Source: JACQGZ01 sp036004665 (GTDB lineage: Bacteria > Sysuimicrobiota > Sysuimicrobiia > Sysuimicrobiales > Humicultoraceae). Taken from it: a stretch of 64,000 nucleotides of DNA. The first letter of the stretch is position 1; each line of letters begins with the position of its first letter. The position numbers were made by a program, and so were the translations under genes. The notes beneath the pieces were generated by a model that was not told the origin of the DNA, did not search any database, and saw only the letters and a program-made list of their open reading frames with translations. This document shows, one piece after another, positions 1 through 9,254 of the stretch. Where the stretch lies: NCBI GenBank assembly GCA_036004665.1, contig DASYRG010000008.1, positions 121,433 to 185,432 of the forward strand, read 5' to 3'.

Positions 1-483
1 ATTGGTACCTCGCCGGCCAAAGTCGCGCGCCTACGACCGCTGCTGCGGGACGCATGGCTGCTCTGTCTGACCGCCGCGGAAGCAGCAGCGCTCCTGGGCG
101 CGGGAGCGCATGCTGGTGGAGAACCGCTCGCCCGCGCGGTGGCGGCGTTGGGACCGGCGCAGGTCCTTCTCACGGAGGGCGCTCGGGGACTGGGTCTGCT
201 GGCCGACCCTCATCCCAGCGCAGCGCGGGGAAGATGGTGGACGCACCCGGCCCGCCCAGCTGTGGCCCTCGTCGATCCCACTGGCGCGGGAGATGTCGCG
301 GCGGCCGCGCTCACCTTCGGGCTCGCCGCAGATCTGGCGCCCGAGCGCATTCTCGCCGCGGCCGCGGAGGCGGCGGCGATGACCGTCGGGACCTGGGGGA
401 ATGTGCCCCCAGAAGTGGGAACTGTATGGAAAGGGATCAGTGAGGGTCCCACAGGTTCGCGCAGTGAACCTGTGGGGAGTTGA
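1..483 (+). CDS. psuK: PfkB-family sugar kinase, probable pseudouridine kinase (C-terminal part)
   Basis: Frame 1 is open from the window edge, giving about 160 C-terminal residues of a ribokinase/PfkB-fold kinase. The family signature DPTGAGD is present near nt 271-294; its aspartate is the catalytic base that activates the sugar hydroxyl. The segments before it (LLTEGARGL and similar) fit the substrate/ATP lobe of the fold. PfkB kinases act on many sugars; the pseudouridine assignment rests on the next gene, psuG, which splits the kinase product. The start and sugar-binding half lie outside the window. The last 30 or so codons read through a perfect hairpin (448-476). Confident for the family, moderate for the substrate. 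Confidence 0.8.
   Translation: MGTSPAKVARLRPLLRDAWLLCLTAAEAAALLGAGAHAGGEPLARAVAALGPAQVLLTEGARGLGLLADPHPSAARGRWWTHPARPAVALVDPTGAGDVAAAALTFGLAADLAPERILAAAAEAAAMTVGTWGNVPPEVGTVWKGISEGPTGSRSEPVGS
448..476 (+). other. Perfect 11-bp hairpin at the psuK/psuG junction
   Basis: CCCACAGGTTC (448-458) and GAACCTGTGGG (466-476) are exact reverse complements around a 7-nt loop. The structure lies in the last codons of psuK and ends 7 nt before the psuG Shine-Dalgarno region. No T-tract follows, so it is not a standard intrinsic terminator. It could moderate psuG translation or processing; this is inference. Confidence 0.6.
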
Positions 484-502
484 AGGAAGGGAGCGCACAC
501 CG

Positions 503-1435
503 ATGAAGCCGCAGAGTGCGATTCCACTCGACGTTAGCGATGAGATCCAAGTGACCCTCGGTCTGGGGGGACCCGTTGTCGCGCTGGAGTCGTCGGTGAT
601 CACCCACGGCCTGCCCTCTCCTGCCAATCTGGAGGCTGCTCGGCGGATCGAGCGGGCGGTCAGGGAGAGAGGGGCGGTGCCCGCGGTCGTGGCGCTGGTC
701 GAAGGGACGGTGCGGGTCGGTCTCTCCGCCGAAGACCTGGGCTTTCTCGCCGCCCGGGGCGTTCGCAAGGTGGCCCGGCGCGACCTGGGCGTGGCCATCG
801 CCCGGTCCGCCAGCGGCGGCACGACCGTTTCGGCCACCCTGGCCGTGGCACACGCCCTCGGCGTCCGCGTTCAGACGACGGGGGGGATCGGCGGCGTGCA
901 CATCGGCGCCGAGCGAACCTGGGACGTCTCGGCGGACCTCGATGAATTGAGCCGGCGCCCCCTCGTCCTCGTGTGCTCCGGTCCCAAAGCCATCTGTGAC
1001 GCGGGGGCGACGTTGGAGGCGCTGGAGAGCCGGGGCGTCACCGTGGCCGGCTACCGTACGACCCGCTTCCCGCTCTTCTACATCGCTGACAGCGGTTTCG
1101 CCGCGCCCTGGACGGCGGAGACTCCCGCCGAGGTCGCGGCCATCTCGCGTGCCAAGGAACGGCTGGGCGATCCGAGCGCCCTGCTGGTGGCAAATCCCCC
1201 GCCGCCCGGGTCGGCGCTCGATCCGGCCGCCGTCGCCGACGCGGTGGGACGCGCGATCGCTCAGGCCGAGCGTGAAGGCATCCGCGGGGGAGATCTCACG
1301 CCGTTCCTCCTCACGGAAGTGGACCGTCTCACCGGAGGCCTCGCAGTCGAGGCCAATCTCGCGCTGCTCGAGGCGAACGCCGCCCTGGCGGCCGAGATCG
1401 CCGTGGCGCTGACTGAGGAGCGCCTTCCGGCCTGA
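503..1435 (+). CDS. psuG: Pseudouridine-5'-phosphate glycosidase
   Basis: A 310-residue protein of normal PsuG length. It catalyses reversible cleavage of pseudouridine 5'-phosphate into uracil and ribose 5-phosphate, completing cytosolic pseudouridine salvage after PsuK. Family hallmarks: the N-terminal ALESSVITHG block with the catalytic Glu, the KVARRDL block carrying the Lys that forms the sugar adduct, the TGGIGGVHIGAE metal/phosphate loop, and CSGPKAICD with the second conserved Lys. The ATG at 503 is chosen because GGAAGGGAG precedes it and the family N-terminus begins here; an in-frame ATG at 401 would add 34 unrelated residues inside psuK. It overlaps no neighbour and follows psuK by 19 nt, consistent with one operon. 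Confidence 0.95.
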   Translation: MKPQSAIPLDVSDEIQVTLGLGGPVVALESSVITHGLPSPANLEAARRIERAVRERGAVPAVVALVEGTVRVGLSAEDLGFLAARGVRKVARRDLGVAIARSASGGTTVSATLAVAHALGVRVQTTGGIGGVHIGAERTWDVSADLDELSRRPLVLVCSGPKAICDAGATLEALESRGVTVAGYRTTRFPLFYIADSGFAAPWTAETPAEVAAISRAKERLGDPSALLVANPPPPGSALDPAAVADAVGRAIAQAEREGIRGGDLTPFLLTEVDRLTGGLAVEANLALLEANAALAAEIAVALTEERLPA

Positions 1436-1476
1436 TCAAAGGAAGACCCGCTCTGCGGATGTAAAGAAGACCCATC

Positions 1477-2280
1477 GTGCCGGACGACCGTCCAGGACTG
1501 GGCGAGAGCCTCCGCCGCGCCCGGGAGGCCCGCGGACTCTCCCTCGCCCAGGCCGAACGCCTGACCAAGATCCGCGCCGTCTATCTCGACGCGCTCGAGG
1601 AGGAGCGGTTTGCCACGCTCCCGCCGCGGCCGTACGCGAAAGGCTTCGTGCGCATCTACGCGGCGGCCCTCGGCCTCGACCCCGGTGCCCTGCTCGATGC
1701 CTTCGACGCGCATCTCCCGGCGGTGGCGCCGACGCCGCTGAGCCAGGCCGCCGAGATCCCCCTGGAACCGCCGGCGCCGCCGTCCCGGCTGCGGCGGCTG
1801 GTCACGATGGCGCTCTGGATCCTCATTCCCGTGGTCATCGCCCTCGCCGTGGTCCTCTACGTCAACGTCCGAGACTTCGTGCGGACGGGTCCACGCGCGG
1901 CGTCCTCACCGTCACCTGCCCCTGCGCCGGCGAGCCCACCTCCGAGTGTCCTCCCGGGGGCAGTTCCATTGCCCGCCGCCTCTCCGTCGCCTGCGGCAAC
2001 GCCGGTTCCCCCAGCCCCGCAGGCGGTGGAGGGAATTGCGGTGGCCCTCGCGGTGACCGAGGAATCCTGGCTGCGGGTCACCGTGGACGGACGGCGCATC
2101 TTCCAGGGCCTCATGTATCCGGGCGACACCGCAACATGGACAGCGCAACGGGAACTGGAGGTCAGGATTGGCAACGCCGGCGGGGTGACGTTGATCGTCA
2201 ACGGCCGCGACCTCGGCCTCGCGGGGCGTCCCCGCCAGGTCGTGACGCGGCGCTTCACCGTGACGCCCGAGGAACCCTAG
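1477..2280 (+). CDS. RodZ-like helix-turn-helix membrane protein
   Basis: 267 residues in RodZ order: an N-terminal HTH_25 domain (about 5-75, motif SLRRAREARGLSLAQAE), one transmembrane helix (about 108-129), a Pro/Ala/Ser-rich linker (about 140-182), and a DUF4115 beta domain (about 188-262) outside the membrane. RodZ couples the MreB cytoskeleton to the peptidoglycan elongation machinery. No mreB or rodA is in the window, so a cell-shape role is inferred from architecture. The GTG start at 1477 follows AAAGAAGA. The gene ends 3 nt before the next start, so it is probably translationally coupled to cinA, an order seen in many Gram-positive genomes. Confidence 0.85.
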   Translation: MPDDRPGLGESLRRAREARGLSLAQAERLTKIRAVYLDALEEERFATLPPRPYAKGFVRIYAAALGLDPGALLDAFDAHLPAVAPTPLSQAAEIPLEPPAPPSRLRRLVTMALWILIPVVIALAVVLYVNVRDFVRTGPRAASSPSPAPAPASPPPSVLPGAVPLPAASPSPAATPVPPAPQAVEGIAVALAVTEESWLRVTVDGRRIFQGLMYPGDTATWTAQRELEVRIGNAGGVTLIVNGRDLGLAGRPRQVVTRRFTVTPEEP

Positions 2281-2283
2281 GGC

Positions 2284-3522
2284 GTGCGCGCCGAGCTCCT
2301 CTCAGTCGGCACCGAGCTCCTGCTCGGCGAGATCACGGACACCAACGCCGCCTACCTCGCTCGGATCCTGGCCGAAGCGGGAGTGGATCTCTTCTTCAAG
2401 CAAACGGTCGGAGACAATGTCACCCGCCTGGGCGAGGCGGTGCGGCTGGCCCTGACCCGCGCGGAGCTCATTCTCATCACGGGTGGGTTGGGCCCAACGG
2501 AGGACGATCTCACCGTGGCCACGGTGGCGGCGACGCTGACGTTGCCGATGCTCCGGGACGAGGAGGTCGCCGAGACCATCCGGGCTTTCTTCGAAATACG
2601 GCGGCGGCCCGCTCCTCCGTCGGTCTACAAGCAGGCCCTCGTCCCCGCCGGCGCCCATGTCATCCCGAACCGCCGCGGCACCGCCCCCGGCGTGGTTGTG
2701 ACGCACGATGGGGCGACGATCGTGATGATGCCCGGCGTCCCCAGCGAGATGGAGGGCATGGTGGAGGAGTTCCTCCTGCCCTGGCTGTCCGAGCGGACCG
2801 GCGAGACGGTCATCCGCTCCCGGGTGCTCAAGGTCACCGGCCTCGGCGAATCGGCGGTGGAAGAGCGGATCAAAGACCTGCTGCGCCTGCCCGCGCCGAC
2901 GATCGCGCCCTACGCGAAGCTGGGCGAGGTGCATCTGCGGCTCACCGCCAAAGGGTCCCCCGCCGAGGTGGAGGCGCACCTCACCGCCGGCGAGGCCGCC
3001 GTCCGCGATCGCCTGGGTGACATGGTCTTCGGACGGGACGACGACAGCCTGGAGGCCGTGACCGGCCGGCTGTTGCTGGACCGGTCCATCACGGTGGCCG
3101 TGGGCGAATCCTGCACCGGCGGCCTGATCGCCGATCGCCTGACGGCGCTTCCGGGAAGCTCGGCATACTTCCGCCAGGGCGCCGTTGCCTACAGCAACCA
3201 GGCCAAGACGGCGCTGCTGGGTGTGCCTGTCGAGCTCATTGAGCGCCACGGGGCGGTGAGCGCGCCCGTGGCGGAAGCGATGGCCCGCGGCGCGCGCGAG
3301 GGAACCGATAGCGACCTGGGGGTCGGTGTCACGGGGATCGCCGGCCCCGCCGGGGGCAGCCCCGAGAAACCGATCGGGTTGGTCTTTATCACCCTGGCCG
3401 ATCGCGCATCGGCGGCGAGCCGGGAATGGCGGTTCGGCGAGCAGCCCGGCCGCCGCGGGATCCGCTTCCTCGCCAGCCAGGCCGCGCTCGATCTGATCCG
3501 TCTCCACCTGCTGCGGTCCTGA
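2284..3522 (+). CDS. cinA: CinA-like nicotinamide-nucleotide amidase / damage-inducible protein
   Basis: 412 residues, the usual length of two-domain CinA. The N-terminal MoCF-like domain (about 1-170) starts with MRAELLSVGTELLLGE and carries TGGLGPTEDDLT; in characterised homologues it is an ADP-ribose/CoA pyrophosphatase. The C-terminal domain (about 265-410) has VGESCTGGLIADRLT and GVTGIAGP, the nicotinamide mononucleotide deamidase signatures (PncC). The enzyme recycles NMN from DNA ligase activity, and cinA often sits upstream of recA, as here. The GTG start at 2284 is 3 nt after the previous stop and the gene ends 4 nt before the next candidate start, so it lies in a tight operon. Confidence 0.93.
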   Translation: MRAELLSVGTELLLGEITDTNAAYLARILAEAGVDLFFKQTVGDNVTRLGEAVRLALTRAELILITGGLGPTEDDLTVATVAATLTLPMLRDEEVAETIRAFFEIRRRPAPPSVYKQALVPAGAHVIPNRRGTAPGVVVTHDGATIVMMPGVPSEMEGMVEEFLLPWLSERTGETVIRSRVLKVTGLGESAVEERIKDLLRLPAPTIAPYAKLGEVHLRLTAKGSPAEVEAHLTAGEAAVRDRLGDMVFGRDDDSLEAVTGRLLLDRSITVAVGESCTGGLIADRLTALPGSSAYFRQGAVAYSNQAKTALLGVPVELIERHGAVSAPVAEAMARGAREGTDSDLGVGVTGIAGPAGGSPEKPIGLVFITLADRASAASREWRFGEQPGRRGIRFLASQAALDLIRLHLLRS

Positions 3523-3526
3523 GCGC

Positions 3527-4153
3527 TTGCACGCTGGAGGCGTGGCCCCGCCGCCGCCGCACCGCCACCGGATCTTCATCGCCGTGCACCTGGAAGAGGC
3601 CTTGCGCACCGAGATCGTCCGGCTGGAGGACCGTCTCCGCCAGGCTGGCGCTCCGCTGCGGTGGATTGCCGCCGAGAACCTGCACTTCACGGTGCGTTTC
3701 TTAGGAGAGATCGCACCCGCGCAGATGGCGCAGGTTCGTCTGGCCACCCGCGAGTCCGCCGCGGGAAGTCCACCGTTTCGCCTGACGCTTCAGGGCGTGG
3801 GGGCGTTTCCGTCGCTGGCGCGGCCGCAGGTCATCTGGATCGGCGTGAGCGAGGGGAGCGAACGTCTCGCCGCAATCTCCGCCCGTCTCGACGACGCGCT
3901 TGCCCGACACCGCTTCCCGCGGGAGGGACGACCTTTCGTCGCCCATCTCACCATCACGCGGCTGAAGCACCAGGGGCGGTGGGGCGAGATCGTCCGCGCG
4001 CTCGCTGGATTCAAGGACGTCGCGGTGGGGGCCCAGCAGGTGCACGCGCTGGCCATCATGGAGAGCCATCTCCACCCCAAGGGCGCCAGGTACACCACGG
4101 TGGAGGAGGTTCCTCTGGAAGGAACCTTGAATCTTCCTGAGAAGCACCGCTAG
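3527..4153 (+). CDS. thpR: RNA 2',3'-cyclic 3'-phosphodiesterase (2H superfamily)
   Basis: 208 residues with the two His-x-Thr motifs that define 2H phosphoesterases: HFTVRF in the first half and HLTITR in the second. These enzymes open 2',3'-cyclic phosphate ends to 2'-phosphates and were first described as tRNA ligase activity (LigT). A TTG at 3527 and a GTG at 3542 are both possible starts; neither is well placed behind a Shine-Dalgarno (GGAGG at 3536-3540 abuts the GTG). The gene follows cinA by 4 nt. The cinA-thpR-recA order is common in Firmicutes-like genomes. The exact N-terminus is uncertain, the family is not. Confidence 0.92.
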   Translation: MHAGGVAPPPPHRHRIFIAVHLEEALRTEIVRLEDRLRQAGAPLRWIAAENLHFTVRFLGEIAPAQMAQVRLATRESAAGSPPFRLTLQGVGAFPSLARPQVIWIGVSEGSERLAAISARLDDALARHRFPREGRPFVAHLTITRLKHQGRWGEIVRALAGFKDVAVGAQQVHALAIMESHLHPKGARYTTVEEVPLEGTLNLPEKHR

Positions 4154-4250
4154 ATCTGGTGCGAGGAACGGCCGATCACCCCAGGACTTGGTGCGAATGC
4201 GCCAGGACATCCCCCACAGTCATCGGCCGGATCATAAGCGGTTTGCAGAG

Positions 4251-4279
4251 TTGACATGCGAACATTTGTTTGGTACGGT
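4251..4279 (+). promoter_or_regulatory. recA promoter with embedded LexA (SOS) box
   Basis: TTGACA (4251-4256) is followed after exactly 17 bp by TACGGT (4274-4279), a plausible sigma-70 pair. The spacer contains CGAACATTTGTTTG (4259-4272), which fits the Bacillus/actinobacterial LexA operator (CGAAC-N4-GTTYG) at all but one or two positions. Bound LexA would block RNA polymerase. The 5' part of the intergenic stretch 4154-4250 shows no other convincing element. A divergent lexA with a similar box lies at 45935-45948. Confidence 0.85.
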
Positions 4280-4343
4280 TCCTGCGCGGGACGCCACAGA
4301 ACGGTCCCGGCGGCACGCCGTGTGCTGAGGGAGGGTGGCAGGG

Positions 4344-5420
<1,077 letters not shown>

Positions 5421-5421
5421 G

Positions 5422-6114
5422 ATGCAGATCGGACGGATCCGGCCGGCGGGACGAGGCGGCCACCTGCGCGCGGTGACGCTCGCTGATGGCCGCCGCTTCC
5501 TGGTGGACGCCGAACGCGCTCTTCCCCTTGCGCTCACGGAAGGGATGGAGATCGAAGCGGATCTGCAAGCGCGACTCGCCGCCCTGGCCGAAGAGACCCG
5601 CGCCCGGGAGACCGCCTTGGCGCTCCTCCGCTACCGGCCGCGCAGCCGCACCGAGCTGGAAGGTCGGCTCCGGCGCCGCGGCGTCGCCCCAGGTCCCGTC
5701 GACGTCGTGCTCGCGGAACTGACGTCCTCCGGTGCCATCGACGATCGCCGTTTCGCCAGGCTCTGGATCGAGAGCCGTCTCGCCGGGGGCAGGAGCGGGC
5801 CGCACCGGTTGCGCGCCGAACTCCGTCTCAAGGGCATCGATCCCGCGATCGTTGACGAGACGCTGCGTGCGGCGCTGCCGCCGGAGCAAGAGGCGCAGCT
5901 CGCGGCGGCGGCTGCCGACCGCTACCTGGCGCGCCGGCAGTCGCTCCCCGTCGAGGTCCGGCTGCGCCGGCTCGTGGGTCTGCTCAGGCGCCGCGGCTTC
6001 TCCACCGGCGTCATCGCCCCGATTCTCAGAGAGAGCGCACGGCAGGTGCGGGGCCGGCGCAACGCAGGATCGCTTCGGCGCCGGGCGCAGCACGAGGTTC
6101 TGGACACTCCGTGA
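5422..6114 (+). CDS. recX: RecX-family recombination regulator
   Basis: 230 residues beginning 1 nt after the recA stop. RecX binds in the groove of RecA filaments and limits recombinase activity. The tandem three-helix repeats of the family are readable: ALALLRYRPRSRTELEGRLRRRG, then LTSSGAIDDRRFARLWIESR, RLRAELRLKGIDPAIVDETL and the final RRGFSTGVIAPIL-like repeat. (Segments are described in order; each repeat is about 45 residues.) ATG 5422 is chosen since the upstream open frame overlaps recA. The stop overlaps the next gene's GTG (GTGA), so it is translationally coupled to the helicase-nuclease. Confidence 0.93.
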   Translation: MQIGRIRPAGRGGHLRAVTLADGRRFLVDAERALPLALTEGMEIEADLQARLAALAEETRARETALALLRYRPRSRTELEGRLRRRGVAPGPVDVVLAELTSSGAIDDRRFARLWIESRLAGGRSGPHRLRAELRLKGIDPAIVDETLRAALPPEQEAQLAAAAADRYLARRQSLPVEVRLRRLVGLLRRRGFSTGVIAPILRESARQVRGRRNAGSLRRRAQHEVLDTP

Positions 6115-9100
6115 GTGCGCTCCCGTTGCGGCGACATCCCGACCGGCCCGACGGCGGCCAGCTCATCCTGGAATTCGCCGCCAGAGAGACGCTGCAGGAT
6201 CAGTCCGCCGACCGGACGATCGACCGGGGGGTGGATCGGCCCACCGAGCGTCTCACGGATCGGGCGCTGGAAGGACTGAACGAAGAACAGCTCCGCGCGG
6301 TGACCTTCGGGGAGGGACCGCTGCTCATCGTCGCCGGAGCCGGCACGGGGAAGACCTCCGTGATCACCCGGCGCATCGCCTGGTTGATCGCCGCCCGGCA
6401 GGCGCGCCCCTCCGAGATCCTCGCCCTCACCTTCACCGACAAGGCCGCGGCCGAGATGGAGGAACGCGTCGACGTGCTCACGCCCTATGGCTATACGGAC
6501 ATCACCGTCGGGACCTTCCACGCATTCGGCGACCGGGTCCTGCGGCAGCACGCGCTTGAGCTGGGCCTGCCCCCCGACGTGCGTGTCCTCTCGCGCGCCG
6601 AGCAGGTGCTCTTCCTCCGGGAACGCCTCTTCGAACTCCCGCTGCACTACTACCGCCCCCTCGGTGACCCCACCCGCTATGTCGAGGCGCTCATCGCGCT
6701 GTTCAGCCGGGCTAAGGACGAGGACGCGGGGCCCCAGGACTACCTGGCCTTCGCCGAGCGCGTGGCCGTCGCTGCGGCCCAATCCCCAGAGGACGCGGAA
6801 CTCGCCGACGCCGCGCGGAAGCAGGCCGAGCTGGCGCAGGCCTACCGCCTCTACCAAAGCCTGCTGGGACGCGAAGGGCTCCTCGATTTCGGCGATCAGA
6901 TCACCCTGCCGCTCCGGCTCTTTCGGGAGCGCCCGGGCGCGTTGCGAGCCTATCAGGAGCGGTTCCGCTACATCCTCGTCGACGAGTTCCAGGACACCAA
7001 CTACGCGCAGTTTCAGCTGGTGCAGCTGCTCGCCGGTCCCCACCACAACGTCACCGTCGTCGGCGACGACGACCAGGCGATCTTCAAGTTTCGAGGAGCG
7101 TCGATCAGCAACATCCTTGGGTTCACCGCGACGTACCCCGAGGCGACGCAGATCGTGTTGACGCGCAACTACCGTTCACCGCAGCCGGTGCTCGACGCCG
7201 CGTACCGGTTGATCCAGCACAACAACCCGGACCGGTTGGAGCTGCGCAACCAGATCGACAAACGGCTCATCGCGACCCCTGGCGGCCCGGACGTCCAGCA
7301 CCTACACTTCGACACGCTCAGCGGCGAGGCCGACGGGGTGGCGGCGCACATCGCCGAGCGGGTCTCTTCGGGGGCGTACCGCTACAAGGACTTCGCCATC
7401 CTGGTACGCAGCAACAACGACGCCGATCCGTTCCTGCGCGCATTGAACATGCGCGGCGTCCCCCACCGCTTCACCGGCAGCCGCGGCCTCTACAACCGGG
7501 AAGAGATCCGTCTCGTCCTGGCGTTCTTGCGGGCCCTCGCCAACCCCGGGGACAACCTCAGCCTCTACTACCTGGGCATCTCGCCGCTGTATCTGATCAG
7601 CCCGACCGACCTTGCGAAGGCGCTGGCCTACGCCAACCGGCGCAACCGCACCCTCGAGTACGTCTTCCGCCGGCTGGAGGCCTTCGCCGACCTGGCCGAG
7701 GAGATTGGCCCGGAGACGCGGGCGGCTCTGGCCCGTCTGCTCGACGACCTCGAGGAGATGCGTCGCCTGATGAAGGATCACCCCACGGGCCGGGTCCTCT
7801 ATACTTACCTCGTCACCCGGACGGGGTTCGTGGGGCGGCTGGCGACCTCCGAGAACCCCGTCGACGAGATGGCCGTGCGCAATCTGGCGCGGTTCTTTGA
7901 CCTCGTCGCCCGGTACGGGGAGATCGCCGCCTACGACCGCGTCCCCGAGTTCGTCAAGCACCTCGACGATCTCATCGGCGCCGGCGACGACCCCGCCGTG
8001 GCTGAGGCCGATCCGGACACCGATGCCGTCGCCGTCCTCACCGTGCACAAAGCCAAGGGGTTGGAGTTTCCGGTCGTCTTCTTGGTCTCGGCCGTGGCGG
8101 ACCGCTTTCCGACGCGCAACCGCGGCGAGCCGATCCCGCTCCCCGATCCGCTGGTGAAGGACGTGCTGCCGCAGGGAGACTTCCACCTGCAGGAGGAGCG
8201 CCGCCTCTTCTACGTGGCGATGACGCGGGCGATGAGAGAACTGTACCTGACCACCGCCCGGGACTATGGGGGAGTCCGTGCCCGCAAGGTGAGCCGCTTC
8301 GTGCTGGAGGCCCTCGATCGTCCGGCGCCCGAGGTCGTCGCCTTTCGCGCCGCCCCCACCGAGACGATCCAGCGCCATGCCCCGCCGGCGGAGGGCCAGC
8401 AGTTTCTCGCCGGGATGATCCCGCCGGAGGAACCACTGAGCCTCTCGTTCCGTCAGGTGGACGACTACGCCACCTGTCCGCTGAAGTTCAAGTACACGCA
8501 CATCCTCCGCGTACCGCTGCTCCGCGACCACCGGGTCGTCTATGGCAGCGCGGTGCACGAGGCGGTGCGAGAGTACAACCGGCGCCGCGCCCGTGCTCAA
8601 CCGGTCTCTGCCGCGGACCTGATTCAGATCTTCGAGCGCGCCTGGATCAACGAGGGGTTCATCAGCCGCGAGCACGAGGACCAGCGGATGGAAGAAGGGC
8701 GGCAGGTCCTGCGCACCTTCTTCGAGTTCCAGGAGGGACAGGGGCGACGCCCCACCTTCGTCGAGGCGCCCTTCTCGTTCCACGTCGGTCTCACGCGGGT
8801 GAAAGGACGCTGGGACCGCGTCGACCTGCGGGGCTCTGGCGCCGTCGTCATCGACTTCAAGACGAGCGACGTGCGCACGCAGAAAGACGCCGACCGCCGC
8901 GCCCGGGAGTCCCGCCAGCTGGGCATCTACGCACTGGCGTATCGTGAGGTCTACGGGCGTCCGCCCGACCGGCTCGAACTGCACTTCCTCGGTCCCCAGC
9001 AGGTGCTGGTGGGGGAAACGGGGGCGGACGAGAAGATGCTGGCCGAGGCCGCCGAGGTGATCGACCACGCCTCCCGGGGCGTGCGGACGCAGAACTTCAT

Positions 9101-9203
9101 CGCCACCCCCGACTACTACACTGCCTGCCGCTACTGCGCCTTCAACTCCATCTGCCCCTACACGGCGACGGGCGATCCGGTGCTGCCGGAGGCGCCGGAA
9201 TGA
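6111..9203 (+). CDS. UvrD/PcrA-type helicase fused to a C-terminal PD-(D/E)XK Fe-S nuclease
   Basis: 1030 residues. An SF1A helicase core fills about residues 55-720: Walker A GAGTGKT (75-81), motif II LVDEFQDTN, motif III GDDDQAIFKFRGA, motif V/VI HKAKGLEFP and FYVAMTRA. The last 250 residues resemble the AddB/RecB nuclease module: GSAVHEAV, VIDFKTS (catalytic D-x-K), SRQLGIYALAYRE, plus four cysteines (C789 in YATCPLKF and C1006/C1009/C1015 in CRYCAFNSIC), arranged as the 4Fe-4S staple of AddB. It is probably a double-strand-break end-resection enzyme. No AddA or RecC-like partner lies next to it, so it may act alone. GTG 6111 overlaps the recX stop, placing it in the recA SOS operon. Confidence 0.93.
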   Translation: MSALPLRRHPDRPDGGQLILEFAARETLQDQSADRTIDRGVDRPTERLTDRALEGLNEEQLRAVTFGEGPLLIVAGAGTGKTSVITRRIAWLIAARQARPSEILALTFTDKAAAEMEERVDVLTPYGYTDITVGTFHAFGDRVLRQHALELGLPPDVRVLSRAEQVLFLRERLFELPLHYYRPLGDPTRYVEALIALFSRAKDEDAGPQDYLAFAERVAVAAAQSPEDAELADAARKQAELAQAYRLYQSLLGREGLLDFGDQITLPLRLFRERPGALRAYQERFRYILVDEFQDTNYAQFQLVQLLAGPHHNVTVVGDDDQAIFKFRGASISNILGFTATYPEATQIVLTRNYRSPQPVLDAAYRLIQHNNPDRLELRNQIDKRLIATPGGPDVQHLHFDTLSGEADGVAAHIAERVSSGAYRYKDFAILVRSNNDADPFLRALNMRGVPHRFTGSRGLYNREEIRLVLAFLRALANPGDNLSLYYLGISPLYLISPTDLAKALAYANRRNRTLEYVFRRLEAFADLAEEIGPETRAALARLLDDLEEMRRLMKDHPTGRVLYTYLVTRTGFVGRLATSENPVDEMAVRNLARFFDLVARYGEIAAYDRVPEFVKHLDDLIGAGDDPAVAEADPDTDAVAVLTVHKAKGLEFPVVFLVSAVADRFPTRNRGEPIPLPDPLVKDVLPQGDFHLQEERRLFYVAMTRAMRELYLTTARDYGGVRARKVSRFVLEALDRPAPEVVAFRAAPTETIQRHAPPAEGQQFLAGMIPPEEPLSLSFRQVDDYATCPLKFKYTHILRVPLLRDHRVVYGSAVHEAVREYNRRRARAQPVSAADLIQIFERAWINEGFISREHEDQRMEEGRQVLRTFFEFQEGQGRRPTFVEAPFSFHVGLTRVKGRWDRVDLRGSGAVVIDFKTSDVRTQKDADRRARESRQLGIYALAYREVYGRPPDRLELHFLGPQQVLVGETGADEKMLAEAAEVIDHASRGVRTQNFIATPDYYTACRYCAFNSICPYTATGDPVLPEAPE

Positions 9204-9215
9204 TGATGCTGCCGG

Positions 9216-9254
9216 GCCCCTTGAAATGAGGGGCAGTCGGATACCTTGAAATGA
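9216..9254 (+). repeat. Small hairpin and duplicated start-site sequence before the sbcD-like gene
   Basis: GCCCCT (9216-9221) pairs with AGGGGC (9229-9234) across a 7-nt loop. The 11-mer CCTTGAAATGA occurs at 9219-9229 and again at 9244-9254, where its ATG is the start codon of the nuclease gene. The first copy therefore carries a decoy ATG followed by six codons and a stop. Confidence 0.6.

Noticed and set aside
2302..3747. 481-codon frame opposite cinA/thpR
   Set aside because: Lies antisense to two certain genes and shows no domain or Shine-Dalgarno.
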